Shown here: in pieces, positions 45,901 through 57,959 of the stretch
Layout: each line of letters begins with the position of its first letter
Numbering within the stretch: the stretch's first letter is position 1
Assembly: GCF_002776525.5 (NCBI RefSeq)
Contig: NC_045437.1
Location: forward strand, 138,585,150 to 138,649,149
Length of the DNA stretch: 64,000 bases
Direction of reading: 5' to 3'
Origin: Piliocolobus tephrosceles
Taxonomy: Eukaryota > Chordata > Mammalia > Primates > Cercopithecidae
The notes under the pieces: generated by a model
The model's input: only the letters and a program-made list of their open reading frames with translations
Told to the model about the DNA's origin: nothing
Database searches by the model: none
Position numbers and translations under genes: made by a program

Positions 45901-48022
45901 AGTCACACTCAGAAGCTGACTGGTCCACACATGGCCAAAGCATGAGGAAACTCATCGCGGGACTCATTTTCCTTAAAATCTGGACTTGTACAGTAAGGAC
46001 TTCAACTTACCTTCCTCAGACTGAAGGCTGTTCCCAGTGTATACATCAAGTCACTGAGGTAGGACAAAAGATTGCTATGATCCTATTATTTTATGGTTAT
46101 TATAAGTGTACTGGAACTCTAAAAAGAACTTGTTTGTATAATGTTATTCTATACAAGGTATGTAGCCCAGGAAATGACCAACCTGATGTGTGTTATGACC
46201 CATCTGAGCCTCCCATGAGCCTCCCATGACCACAGTTTTTAAAATAAGATTAAGAACTGAAGACTGGTAGGGGCTCATAAACAATACAAGTAAAGTGTTA
46301 GCCAAAACAGAAGAAAAAGAGCTGCCTAAACAAGTCACCTTAAAATTTGATGCCTGTCATTATTAGTATGTGCTGTCATTAATAGTAATAAGTTAGGAAG
46401 GGGATGTGGCTCTTTTAGTTGGGAAAAAGGCTATATGACCAAAAATAAGTACATTTGTCATGAATTAGGACTGTGTGGAAATAAATGTGGATACTGGTCT
46501 TGTGTCATTTGGGCCACTTGGATAAAAGATGAAAAGGATCCAGTCCACCTTCAGAAAGAAAAAAATGGCCCTTCCTATACTAAAGGACAATGTAACCCCT
46601 TAGAGATAGTAACAACCAATCCCCTTGATTCTCAATGGAAAAAAGGGGAGCATGTGACCTTAGGAATTAATGGGGCCAGACTGGATCCTCAAGTAAATAT
46701 CTTGGTTCAAGGAGAAGTTTACAAAAGCTCTCCTGAGCCAGTGTTTTAAACTTTCTATGATGAACTAAATGTACCAGTACCAGAAATTCCAGGAAAAACA
46801 AGAAACTGTTTTTTGCAATTAGTGGAGCATGTAGCCCAGTCTCTCAATATCACTTCATGTTATGTATGTGGAGGAACTGTAATGGAAGATCAATGGCTAT
46901 GGGAAGCCTGAGAATTAGTACCTACAGATCCAATTCCCAATGAATTCCTGGCTCAAAAGATTCACCCTGATAATTTCTGGGTCCTAAAATCCTCAATTAT
47001 GGGACTATATTGCATAGCTAGAGAAGGAAAAGAATTCATTCACCCGTAGGATGACTTAGTTGTCTGGGACAGAAACTGTATGATGGTACCACAAAAACAG
47101 TCACTTGGTGGAGTTCAGATCACACAGAGAGGAATCCATTTAGCAAATTCCCAAAGTTGCAAACCGTGTGGACCCACCCAGAGTCCCACTGGGACTGGAC
47201 AGTCCCCACTGGATTATACTGGGTATGTGGGCATACAGCTTATGCCAAATTACCTGACCAGTGGGCAGGTAGTTGTGTTATTGGAGCTATTAAACCATCT
47301 TTCTTCCTACTGCCCATAAAAACAGGCAAACTCCTGGATTTCCCTGTCTATGCTTCCCACGAAAAGGGAAGCATAGCTATAGGAAATTGGAAAGATGATG
47401 AATGGCTCCCTGAGAGAATCATACAATATTATAGGCCTGCTACTTAGGCACAAGATGGCTTATGGGGATACCAGACCCCCATTTACATGATCAACCAAAT
47501 CATACGGTTACAAGCGATCTTAAAAATAATCACTAATAAAACCAGCAGAGCCTTGACTATTCTGGCCCAGCAAGAAACTCAGATGAGAAATGCTATCTAT
47601 CAAAATAGATTAGCTCTCGACTACTTGCTAGCAGCTGAAGGAGAGGTCTGTAGGAAATGTAACCTTACTAATTGCTGCCTACACATAGATAATCGAGGGC
47701 AAGTAGTTAAAGACATAGTGATATGACAAAACTGGCACATGTGCCCGTGCAAGTGTGGCATAGATTTGATCCTAGGGCCATGTTTGGAAAATGGTTCCCA
47801 GCACTAGGAGGATTTAAAACTCTTAAAATCAGAGTTAAAATAATAATAGGAACCTGCCTACTGCTGCCTTGTTTGCTACCTGTACTTTTTCAACTGATAA
47901 AAAGCTTCATTGCTACCTTAGTTCACCAAAATACTTCAGCACAAGTGTACTATATGAATCACTATCGATCTGTCTTGCAAGAAGACATGGGTAATGAAAA
48001 TGAAAGTGAGAACTCCCACTAA
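45901..48022 (+). pseudogene. Second env remnant (HERV-E/ERV3-like), broken
   Basis: An open frame from ATG 45942 starts with a hydrophobic signal-peptide-like segment and runs 95 codons to 46229. Further surface-subunit blocks lie in separate frames at 46435-46749 and 47080-47447. The transmembrane subunit is at 47487-47726 and then, in a shifted frame, 47723-48022. It shows the heptad-like helix, a [14 protein letters not shown] stretch, a C-X7-CC cysteine motif and a hydrophobic membrane anchor near 47845-47905. The reading shift at 47723-47726 separates the cysteine motif from the anchor. Surface-subunit stops include TAG 47047-47049. No frame spans more than 105 codons, so no envelope protein can be made. 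Confidence 0.8.
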
Positions 48023-48039
48023 TAAAATGAGTGAGTCTC

Positions 48040-48050
48040 AAAGGGGGGGA
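48040..48050 (+). other. Polypurine tract
   Basis: AAAGGGGGGGA directly before the 3' LTR, the expected plus-strand primer site. Confidence 0.85.
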
Positions 48051-48051
48051 A

Positions 48052-48502
48052 TAAGGGAGGAGACCCCTCATATCATCTTATGCCCAATTTCTACCTCCAA
48101 AGAAAGAAGAAGTAAAAACTAAAAGGTAGAAATGAAATCCACACGCAGACAGCCCGGTGCCACACCCAGGACCTGGTAGTTAAAGATCAATCCCTGACCT
48201 AATTGGTCCTGTTATCTATAGATTACAGACATTGTATAGAAATGCACTGTGAAAATCCCTATCTTGTTTTGTTCCAATCTAATTACCGGTGCATGCAGCC
48301 CCCAGTCACGTACCCCTTGCTTCAATCACGACTCTCTCACATGCATCCCCTTAGAGTTGTGAGCCCTGAAAAGGGACAGGAATTGCTCACTCGGGGAGCT
48401 CAGCTCTTGAGACAGGAGTCTTGCTGATGCCCCGGCTGAATAAACCTCTTCCTTCTTTAACTCGTTGTCTGAGGAGTTTTGTCTGTGGCTCATCCTGCTA
48501 CA
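48052..48502 (+). repeat. 3' LTR (LTR2-like)
   Basis: A 451-bp LTR matching 40726-41181. It begins 'taagggaggagacccc' and ends '...gtggctcatcctgctaca', with AATAAA at 48439-48444. L1 ORF2 resumes at the next base. Confidence 0.9.
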
Positions 48503-49127
48503 CTTAAAGAACTAAAAGTAGATATGCCATTTGTTCCAGCAATCCCACTGCTGAGTATCTAACCAAAGGCAAAGAAATCACTGTATGAAAAAAGATACTT
48601 GCACATGCATGTTTATAGCAGCATAATTTGTAATTCCAAAAATATGGAACCAGCCCAAATGTCTACCAATTAACAAGTGGATAAACAAAGTGGATATATA
48701 CCTATATATACACACATATACATATATATGTGTGTGTGTATACATATACACACATACACACACACCATGGAATACTACTCAGCCATAAAAAGGAACAAAG
48801 TAATGACATTTGCATCAACCTAGATGGAGTTGGAAACCATTATTTTAAGTGAAGTAACTCAAGAATGGAAAACCAAACATCGTATGTTCTCACTCATAAG
48901 TGGGAGCTAAGCCATGAGGATGCAAATGCATAAGAATGACACAATGAATGGATTTTGGGGACACGGGGGAAAGAATAGGTGGAGAGTGAGGGATAAAAGA
49001 CTACACACTGGGTAGAGTACACACTGCTTAGGTGATGGGTGCATCAAAATCTTAGAAATCACCACTAAAGAACTTAGCCATGTAACCAAACACCACCTGT
49101 TCCCAAAAAACTACTGAAATAATAAAA
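48503..49127 (+). mobile_element. Older L1, ORF2 C-terminus, 3'UTR and tail
   Basis: Resumes the L1 broken at 40725 ('cttaaagaactaaaagtagatatgccatttgttccagcaatcccactgctgagtatctaacc'). It runs through the 3'UTR ('gggaacagg'-type complement, '...aaccaaacaccacctgttccc') to the tail 'gaaataataaaaataaa'. A dinucleotide tract at 48690-48768 lies inside. Confidence 0.9.
48690..48768. repeat. Alternating (TA)/(CA)/(TG) tract, partly palindromic
   Basis: Alternating pyrimidine-purine sequence 'atatatacacacatatacatatatatgtgtgtgtgtatacatatacacac' replaces the usual L1 sequence at this point. The CA and TG parts can pair around the central 'atatat'. Confidence 0.8.
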
Positions 49128-49371
49128 ATAAAATAGTATTTGCATACAACCTAAGCACATCCTCCCAGATACTTTAAATTACCTCTAGACTACTTCTAAT
49201 ACTTAATACAATATAGGTGCCATGTAAATAGTTGTTATACTATGTTTACAGAATAATGACCAAAAAAAATAATAAGTCTATCAGTAGAGACACAATTTTT
49301 TTCTGAATATTTTCAATGTGTGATTTGTTGAATCCATGGATGCAGAACCCATGGATACAGAGGGCCAACTG
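49128..49371 (-). mobile_element. Tigger/MER2-family DNA transposon, right part
   Basis: 'atagtatttgcatacaacctaagcacatcctcccagatactttaaattacc...gaacccatggatacagagggccaactg' completes the element begun at 32538, with TA following at 49372-49373. Confidence 0.88.
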
Positions 49372-49373
49372 TA

Positions 49374-49584
49374 CATTCCAAACCTACCTATTTCTCAGCA
49401 GCTTCCCCATAACATCTTAGAATATGCTACTATCATCTCACTCCTTAACTACCACAACAGCCACTAAGGGATGTCCCTGCTTCCTCCCATTCTCCCTTAC
49501 AGTACACACATCATACATAGCCAAACAATCTTCATAAAATATATCACATCATTCCCCTATTTAAAACCTTCTCATTTGTCAACA
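49374..49584 (+). repeat. L2-like repeat, right part
   Basis: 'ctcactccttaactaccacaacagccactaagggatgtccctgcttcc...aatatatcacatcattcccctatttaaaaccttctcattt' continues the old repeat interrupted at 32537. Confidence 0.5.
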
Positions 49585-50295
49585 TTCAGCATTTATGGTG
49601 CCCCCTTACGTGCTAGGCACTGTTCTAGCTGTTAGAAATATAGCAGTGAAGAAACCAAACAAAAATGCCTGACCTTGTGGAGTATATGTCCTACTTAGGG
49701 ATGCTGACAATAAACAAACAAAGTGGCTAACGCTGGGGGTGCAATTTTTATATGGGCAGTCAGGAACAGTCTCAAGTAGAAGGTTGTATTCAAGCAATGA
49801 ATTGAGCAAGTAAGGGAATGAGCCATGTGAGTATCTGCAGAAAGCTCTTTAGACTGAGGGAACAGCCAGGGCAAGGGCCTGGAAGCAGAAGCATGCCTGG
49901 CACATTCAAGAAACAGCAAGGAAACACCAGATAAGGCATTTTGAGGGCTTGGCCTTTGCTCTGCGTGAGATGAGAAGACATTGGACTGTATTGACTAAAA
50001 GATAGATTAAAAGCATGGCATGATCTAACTTACATTTGTAAAGGAACACTCTGGTTGCTATGCTGATAATAGAGTGAAGGAAGTTAAAGCAAGGAGGTAA
50101 AGTGAGGGGTTAGTGCAATAATTCAAACAAGAGATGATGGGGTTTGAACTAAGGAATAGCTTTGTGGCAAGTGATGGGTAAACAGACCCCAAACATAATT
50201 TGAAGACAGAACCCACAGAGTTTGCAGACAGAGTGGATATCTGGGAACTGAGGCATCAAGAATGACTCCAGGTATTTTGGCTTAATAAAACTAAA
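49585..50295 (-). repeat. L2 LINE, antisense, long
   Basis: 'cagcatttatggtgcccccttacgtgctaggcactgttctagctgttagaaatatagcagtgaagaaacc', 'cagtcaggaacagtctcaag', 'gggaacagccagggcaagggcctggaagcagaagcatgcctggcac' and 'agaatgactccaggtattttggcttaa' are in antisense L2 order. Confidence 0.8.
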
Positions 50296-50679
50296 TAGAT
50301 GGATTCATCCTTCCCAAAGACAGGAGAGACTGTCAGTGAGGTAGATTTGTAGGGACAGAAGGAGGTTCAGTTTTGCATGTAAAGTTTGAGTTTCCTTTTA
50401 GACATGAAGTAAAAGCATTGAGTATGCAGTTATATACACAGGTCTAGAATGCAGAAGTTGCTTATGGGTATGAATTTGGGGATTATCAGCATATAGAAGT
50501 TATTTAAAGTCAGGAGACTGGATGAGATCACCTGGGGTACGATCATGGGTAGAAATAAGAAGAGAGGGATCCACAGACCCTGGGATACTCTAAAGTTAAG
50601 AGATATGGGATAAAAGAAGTAATCAATTAGCAAGAAAAGATGGATTAACTTCCCATTGCACTAGAAAACAATTCAGATA
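50296..50679. other. Unassigned sequence, possibly further L2
   Basis: No clear element by eye. Confidence 0.35.
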
Positions 50680-51185
50680 CCTTGTCTGCAGGCCTTATGT
50701 GATCTGACCCAGTCAGCTTTATCTCCTGCTTTCTCTTCTGTTCACTAAGCACCAGCCAGCCACACTGGACTTTATTTTGATCCTCAAATCAATGAAACTC
50801 ATTCTTCTTTCAAAACTTTGAACTTGCCTGGAAATATCTTCTTTCAATCCTTATAGCTAACTTTTTGTCACTCAAGTCTGTTGAGTTTTTATGTTGCTTC
50901 CAAGGAGAGGAATTCCCCATCCTGCTCAGTTCACATATTCCTCTACCTTTGTGTGTCTGTCTAGCTATTTTTATTCTATTGCATTTAACACTATCATAAT
51001 TTTCTTACCTTAGTTTCCATTTTTACTGTCTATTCCACCCACCTACCCACCTCCAACTCTGGCCAGGTAAACTTAATGAGGGTAAAAACTCCAGGTTGTT
51101 TTGTTGACTCCACACAGATGTATCCCCATTACCTAGATTGGCAACCGTTAGCTAGTAAGTGCTCAACTTATAGTTAAGGAATGAA
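50680..51185 (+). repeat. L2 LINE 3' part
   Basis: 'cttatgtgatctgacccagtcagctttatctcctgc...cttaatgagggtaaaaactccaggttgttttgttgactcc...attacctagattggcaaccgttagctagtaagtgctcaac' is L2 in order. Confidence 0.7.
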
Positions 51186-51189
51186 CATA

Positions 51190-51285
51190 AACCAAAATCT
51201 AGAGAGGTAAAGCAGCCTCCTCAAGGTCATCCACAAGTAACAGAGCCAAGGCTAGAGCCCCAATTTCTAACACTAAAGTTAGAGT
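51190..51285 (-). repeat. MIR SINE fragment, antisense
   Basis: 'tctagagaggtaaagcagcctcctcaaggtcatccacaagtaacagagccaaggctagagcccc' is antisense MIR core. Confidence 0.65.
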
Positions 51286-51700
51286 TGGTTGGTTTGTACT
51301 CCCAGTTATTGCAGAGAAGGAAAGGATAGTCTAAAAGAAACCATTCATACTCATTTCTAGGTTAATAGTTGACCAGTTTAACCCTCTTTTCCCTGGCCAC
51401 TCTCTGTAACCATTCATAGCTCCACACAGATGTATCCTGGCCACTTGTAACTTTAAGCATGAAAAATCATTGACTAGGATTAGAAGGGAACTTTAAGAAA
51501 ACAAATTATAGTGTATTGAAGCTTAGATGGGCAGTGGAGGTAGTGCATAGTCACTTTTAATCCAACTTTCCGTTTCCCTTATAATATCATGATCTTGAAA
51601 GGTGTTTGGTCAGTGGCCAAAAAAAAAAAAAGAACAAAACTAATTTACATCTCTACTAGTTGCCTGGTGCCCTTCAGATGTCCCTAAGAGAAAGGATTTT
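51286..51700. other. Unassigned sequence
   Basis: No recognisable element; contains an A12 run near 51620. Confidence 0.4.
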
Positions 51701-52160
51701 TTCATTCATTCATTTGACAAATATATATCAACTATTCTAGAAGCTGATGATCCAACAGTGAACAAAAAAAGGTAAAGTTCTTATTCTCAGATGCTTAAAT
51801 CTGATCAGCGAGATCAGATTTATATCTGTTGGAGAACATCTGATCTGAGAACACAGGTAGGAGAGGTATGTACACAACAACTAAAAGTTAGAAAATGAGT
51901 TAGAGGGCCAATATTAAGGCTGAGGAGCACACAGAAGTCCCAGGAAGTTGGTACTCAGTGTGTCTCAGAAATCCAGAGATAAACTCTAGTAAAATGGGAA
52001 TTTTTCATAAACCTTCTACTATAGAGGGAATTCAACTAACTGTGTAGTTGGCCCTAAGCCTGTAGGCACATGAACACCTGGATGAAGAGCGAGATCAGAC
52101 AGTAAATAAATAAATGAATAAATGAACAAAATAATGTCCAATGAGGTTAGGTGATATGAT
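51701..52160 (-). repeat. L2 LINE, antisense, interrupted
   Basis: 'ttcattcattcatttgacaaatatatatcaactattctagaagctgatgatccaacagtgaac' and, after an insert, 'cagacagtaaataaataaatgaataaatgaac' are parts of one antisense L2. The break is the inverted duplication at 51819-52087. Confidence 0.7.
51819..52087 (-). mobile_element. Inverted, locally-templated insertion with 12-bp target duplication
   Basis: The insert is bounded by AGCGAGATCAGA (51807-51818 and 52088-52099). Bases 51827-52089 are the exact reverse complement of 53505-53763: all 259 aligned bases are identical, with a single 4-bp difference ('taac' present here, absent at the source). Eight untemplated bases TTTATATC (51819-51826) precede the copy; in the copied sense they form an A-rich tail GATATAAA. 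Two bases (AG, 52088-52089) are shared by the copy and the right duplication. The flanking duplication marks this arm as the daughter and 53505-53763 as the source. Confidence 0.92.
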
Positions 52161-52695
52161 GACAGTAAAATGGGACAATGTGACATAGAGCATGCAGCTG
52201 TCTGAAATAACCACAGACATTGGATGAATTTTGGATACCTGGATTCCACTCTGGTTTCTGACTTAGTATTAAATCCATACAGATCTTATGGTTCTCCCCT
52301 TGGAATAGTGTTCAGTGCCTCCTCATGGGAAATTCTGGGGGCTCCTTGCCCACTCGACTCCCATTTCACAGACCAGAATCAAGCCTGAGGTCTAGCTTCT
52401 GTTTATGACCCAGCATGTCTCCAACTCCATTTAACACCAAATCCCACTGCTCAGGGCGCAATATCTATGAGGACTGGGTCCACATGTTTGAACTAGTTAT
52501 GTTGCCCCATTGAGCTACTGACTTACTCTTTGCACACCTAACTGAACATTGGGTTAGTCTGCCAAATGCCTCTGGCAGCACATGTGGCTGTAGCTCAGAT
52601 TAGCCAGGAGAACAGGAGGAAGTATTGATGTCTTTGCTGTGTGAAACAGAATCACACATGCTTGTCCCTCCACCTGCTTTGCCCACAGAAGAGTT
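52161..52695. other. Unassigned sequence within the inverted-repeat spacer
   Basis: No recognisable element. Confidence 0.4.
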
Positions 52696-52707
52696 GTATA
52701 TATATAT

Positions 52708-52758
<51 letters not shown>
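52696..52758. repeat. (TA)7 then (GT)23 microsatellite
   Basis: (TA)n at 52696-52709 followed by (GT)n at 52712-52758. It lies midway between the arms of the inverted duplication. Confidence 0.95.
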
Positions 52759-52761
<3 letters not shown>

Positions 52762-52874
52762 TGTATAGTTCCACCCCTGAACAGCTTGGACAATCTCGAT
52801 CCAGAGTTCTTCACATCTTTGTTAGGCAAGTCTTTGGAGAAACTGTATCCATGGATTTGAGCATCATGCAAATC

Positions 52875-53045
52875 AAGATGTGAAACAACCTTGCCACTAA
52901 ACTTCTGTGTGATCTCAGGCAAGTCATTTAATTTCTTTAAATCTCAGCTCATCTGTTAAAGGTGAATAATACATACACTTACCTATAAAGTCTATAGTGA
53001 GAATGGAATAAAATATCTAGAGTACTTAGAGTGTCATGGTACATG
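52875..53045 (+). repeat. MIR SINE
   Basis: 'caaccttgccactaaacttctgtgtgatctcaggcaagtcatttaatttctttaaatctcagctcatctgttaaaggtgaataatac' is a clear MIR. Confidence 0.85.
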
Positions 53046-53504
53046 TGTCAACTAAGAGCTTAAACTTTTGGAGCTGGAAAGAAATTTAGAGATCACACCT
53101 CCAATGAATAGATAGGGATACTGAGGCCTAGAGATGGAAAGGAATTTATCCAGAGCTAATCAGCAGAGAAGCCAGAAAGATCTTCAGCCCCTGGTTCCTA
53201 CATGTGAGGTTGCCTTCCTGGGGCTCATCCAAAAAGAAAGAGAAGGCTCAGCCTTGTGGCTCCAGCACAGGTTGGACCAAGCAATCAGCATTTAAAAATG
53301 CAGGTTCCAGCTGCTCCATCAACTTGCTGTGTGTCTTTAGGCAGAAAATGATGTTCCTCTGAACCCAGGTTCTTTACCTCAAGTAGAAATGGCTAGGGAT
53401 TATGGTGAGATTTGTCCCGAGACTGTGAGGTCTAGTTGTACATGCTCTGTAAATCTCATTCTGCCACACCAATCTGCTGCACACCACCAGGATCACTCTG
53501 ACCC
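53046..53504. other. MIR/L3-like scrap, then unassigned
   Basis: 53060-53180 ('ttttggagctggaaagaaatttagagatcacacctcc...gggatactgaggcctagagatgg') is like an old L3/MIR-type repeat. The rest is not recognised. Confidence 0.4.
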
Positions 53505-53763
53505 CTCTTCATCCAGGTGTTCATGTGCCTACAGGCTTAGGGCCAACTACACAGTTAGTTGAATTCCCTCTATAGTAGAAGGTTTATGAAAAATTCCCAT
53601 TTTACTAGAGTTTATCTCTGGATTTCTGAGACACACTGAGTACCAACTTCCTGGGACTTCTGTGTGCTCCTCAGCCTTAATATTGGCCCTCTAACTCATT
53701 TTCTTTTAGTTGTTGTGTACATACCTCTCCTACCTGTGTTCTCAGATCAGATGTTCTCCAACA
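53505..53763 (+). other. Source arm of the inverted duplication
   Basis: Sequence with no recognised repeat. Its reverse complement is inserted 1.4 kb to the left. It has no flanking duplication of its own, so it is taken as the original. Confidence 0.85.
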
Positions 53764-53824
53764 AACACAGCCTTCAAGAAAGATGCCTAAAAAATAGTTA
53801 ATCACATGGGTGGATGATAACAAT

Positions 53825-53880
53825 GATGGTAATTGTGGTGGCACGGTGGTGGTGGTGGTTGCTGCAGTGGCAGTGGCAGC
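53825..53880. repeat. (TGG)n/(CAG)n-like low-complexity tract
   Basis: 'ggtggcacggtggtggtggtggttgctgcagtggcagtggcagc' is an imperfect trinucleotide tract. Confidence 0.75.
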
Positions 53881-53921
53881 AATTAATAGCTAGTGATACT
53901 TTTTCTGTAATAGGCAAGAGT

Positions 53922-53988
53922 ATTCCCACCAAACGTTACTCATTTAGACTTGTGGTGAGAATTAAATGAGGTAACATTTGGTGGGAAT
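53922..53988. repeat. Hairpin palindrome, 25-bp arms, within a MIR-like sequence
   Basis: ATTCCCACCAAACGTTACTC... (53922-53946) pairs with ...ATTTGGTGGGAAT (53963-53988) around a 16-nt loop, with one bulged base and one mismatch. Both arms resemble the same MIR block in opposite senses. Confidence 0.8.
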
Positions 53989-54115
53989 AGCAATACTGAC
54001 TGGTTAAACAAAATTACCCAAAGTCATATAGCTATTAAGTGGCATGGCTGGGATTCAAACCCATTATGCCTGAATCCAGACCTAAATTTCTTAATTGCTA
54101 CTCTACATTTCTGGA
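53989..54115 (-). repeat. MIR SINE, antisense
   Basis: 'gttaaacaaaattacccaaagtcatatagctattaagtggcatggctgggattcaaacccattatgcctgaatccagacc' is antisense MIR. Confidence 0.8.
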
Positions 54116-54184
54116 AGAGCCCCAGGGAATGTAGTTAAATCAACTTCCTTTTTTTCTAGAAAAGACAACTGAGACCAAGGAAAA

Positions 54185-54310
54185 GGCAGACTATTCATTT
54201 ATTCATTAACTCATCAAATACTTACTAAACACCTAACGTACACTAGGAGCTATGTAAATGCCAGAAAAACATCAGTAAGGAAAATGTTGTCCTTGTCCTC
54301 AAGAAGTCCA
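54185..54310 (-). repeat. L2 LINE 3' end, antisense
   Basis: 'ttcatttattcattaactcatcaaatacttactaaacacctaacgtacactaggagctatgtaaatg...ttgtcctcaagaagtccatag' is the antisense L2 3' end. Confidence 0.75.
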
Positions 54311-54384
54311 TAGGCCGTTTGAGTTCACCTTACTGGTTAATGGGAAAACCAGAACAACTCCAATTCCCCAGTCTTTCACTTCAT

Positions 54385-54560
54385 GAGGCAAGAGTATCAG
54401 TAAGAGATCTCCAGAGAAACTGAAGCAACAGGGGGCATAAGTATGTATGTACACATATATATGTATGTGTGTTAACATATGTTGCATGTATGTATAAGTG
54501 ATACATACATAAAGAGATTTATTTTGAGGAATTGGCTCATGCAATTGTTGGGGCTGGTGG
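54385..54560. repeat. Old repeat, left part (LTR-like, subtype unsure)
   Basis: 'agatctccagagaaactgaagcaacagg...(tatg)n...aaagagatttattttgaggaattggctcatgcaattgttggggctgg' is a common old primate repeat with an internal (TATG/TACA) tract. It is interrupted by the L1 and resumes at 56271. Confidence 0.5.
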
Positions 54561-54569
54561 GTCCTAATT

Positions 54570-56269
<1,700 letters not shown>

Positions 56270-56270
56270 T

Positions 56271-56520
56271 TAAATATAGGGCAGATCAGCAGACTGAAAA
56301 CTCAGGCAGGAGTTGATGGAGTCTTGAAGCAAAGGTTCCTCCTTTCCAGAAAAATTCAAGATTTGTTCCTAAGGTCCTTTAACTGATTGAATAATGCCCA
56401 TCCACACTGTTGAGGGTAATCTCATGTACTTAAAGTCAACTGATTGTAGTTATTAACCACATCTGCAAATTACATTAGCAGTAACAGCTAGATTAGTATT
56501 AGATTAATAAGTGAGTACTA
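56271..56520. repeat. Old repeat, right part (LTR-like, subtype unsure)
   Basis: 'caggcaggagttgatggagtc...tttaactgattgaataatgcccatccacactgttgagggtaatctcatgtacttaaagtc' continues the repeat interrupted at 54560. Confidence 0.5.
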
Positions 56521-56619
56521 TAGCCTAATGAAGCTGACATATAAAACTGCCCACTCCATCCAGTCAATCATCCTTCCCATAATTAAATATAGCTATATAG
56601 TATAATATATACTAATAAC

Positions 56620-56848
56620 CTTTGGGAAGTTATTAGTGCTCCTACAAAAGAGACCACAGGGAGACCCTCACCTTTTCCACCATGTGAGGTTATAATCAAA
56701 AGTCATCTGGAAAGCAGGCCCTCACCAGACAATCTGCTGATGCCTTGATTTTGGATTTGCCAGCCTCCAGAACTGTGAGAAAACATTCTGTTTATAAGCG
56801 ACCTAATTCATGGTATTTTGTTATAGCAGCCTAATGGGACTAAGACAC
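56620..56848 (+). mobile_element. MLT1/MST-type MaLR LTR, 3' part
   Basis: 'attagtgctcctacaaaagagaccacagggagaccctcaccttttccaccatgtgagg...gcaggccctcaccagacaatctgctgatgccttgattttggatttgccagcctccagaactgtgag...ttatagcagcctaatgggactaagaca' is the end of a MaLR LTR. Confidence 0.85.
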
Positions 56849-57046
56849 CCAGTGTACGCCCAAAATATCTTCTTTTATTGCCTGCTTTTGTTACAAAATG
56901 AGAAAATTATTTCTTGGGTTTTTTCCCAGTGAATATAAACCTGACTCCTCCCCTTCTGTTCTGATGAAACCTAGAAAAATAGATAAACTAAAAACACTGC
57001 AACACAAAATTTGACATACTTTGGCCTTGTCTTTTGTAGGAGATGA

Positions 57047-57262
<216 letters not shown>

Positions 57263-57271
57263 TAATCTCTG

Positions 57272-57394
57272 AGGAACATTTGTACTCCTAAACCTTACCA
57301 GCAGCTTTACAGTATGGTTGGGGTGAAGGGGCATAAATGTGGGCCCTATCATATTTGATAGTGTTGATATTGAAACTTTCAAATAAGTAATTTA

Positions 57395-57396
<2 letters not shown>
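57272..57396. other. Unassigned sequence
   Basis: No recognisable element. Confidence 0.4.
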
Positions 57397-57445
<49 letters not shown>

Positions 57446-57462
57446 AGAGAAAGAGAGAGAAG
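57397..57462. repeat. (GT)22 then (GA)n microsatellite
   Basis: (GT)n at 57397-57441 followed by 'agagagagaaagagagagaagg'. Confidence 0.95.
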
Positions 57463-57959
57463 GAATTGATAAACTCCAATTACACCTTTGGAGATATACT
57501 GGAACTTGATGTCTCAGAAAGTATACTTATAAATAAATTTATTATCTATTACAGATAAATACATAGAACTCATAGGGCCTAATTGTACAATGGTACCTCA
57601 GTAATTTAGAATTTGATTAATATAAAAAACAAAGATATCAGACAAGCGGTAATACATTGTATGTTCTTGTCCTGGTTTGATTGCATCCTATTGCCACATA
57701 ACTTCTCTTATCCTTAGTTTTCTCCCTTTTAAAAAATCAATGAGTATAATTAGAGGATTAGGACACTGCCAACTCCAAATGTCAATCATTCTACACCATT
57801 TGAGATAGATAAAGCAAGCACAAGCTCTGCTGATGGGAAAGCAACAAAGACAAACCTACCTAACCTCATAATTAGCCAAAGGTCAGTTTACCTGCCTCAA
57901 CTTAGATAGCTGAGTACCTAGGTTGAACAATACTTATCAGGGTTGAGTTTGTTTGCTGG
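57463..57959. other. Unassigned, AT-rich sequence
   Basis: No recognisable element. Confidence 0.4.

Noticed and set aside
51827..53763. Inverted arms as a pure assembly artefact
   Set aside because: The 12-bp flanking duplication, the 8 untemplated bases and the 4-bp gap are features of an insertion, not of a folded contig; raw reads should still be checked.
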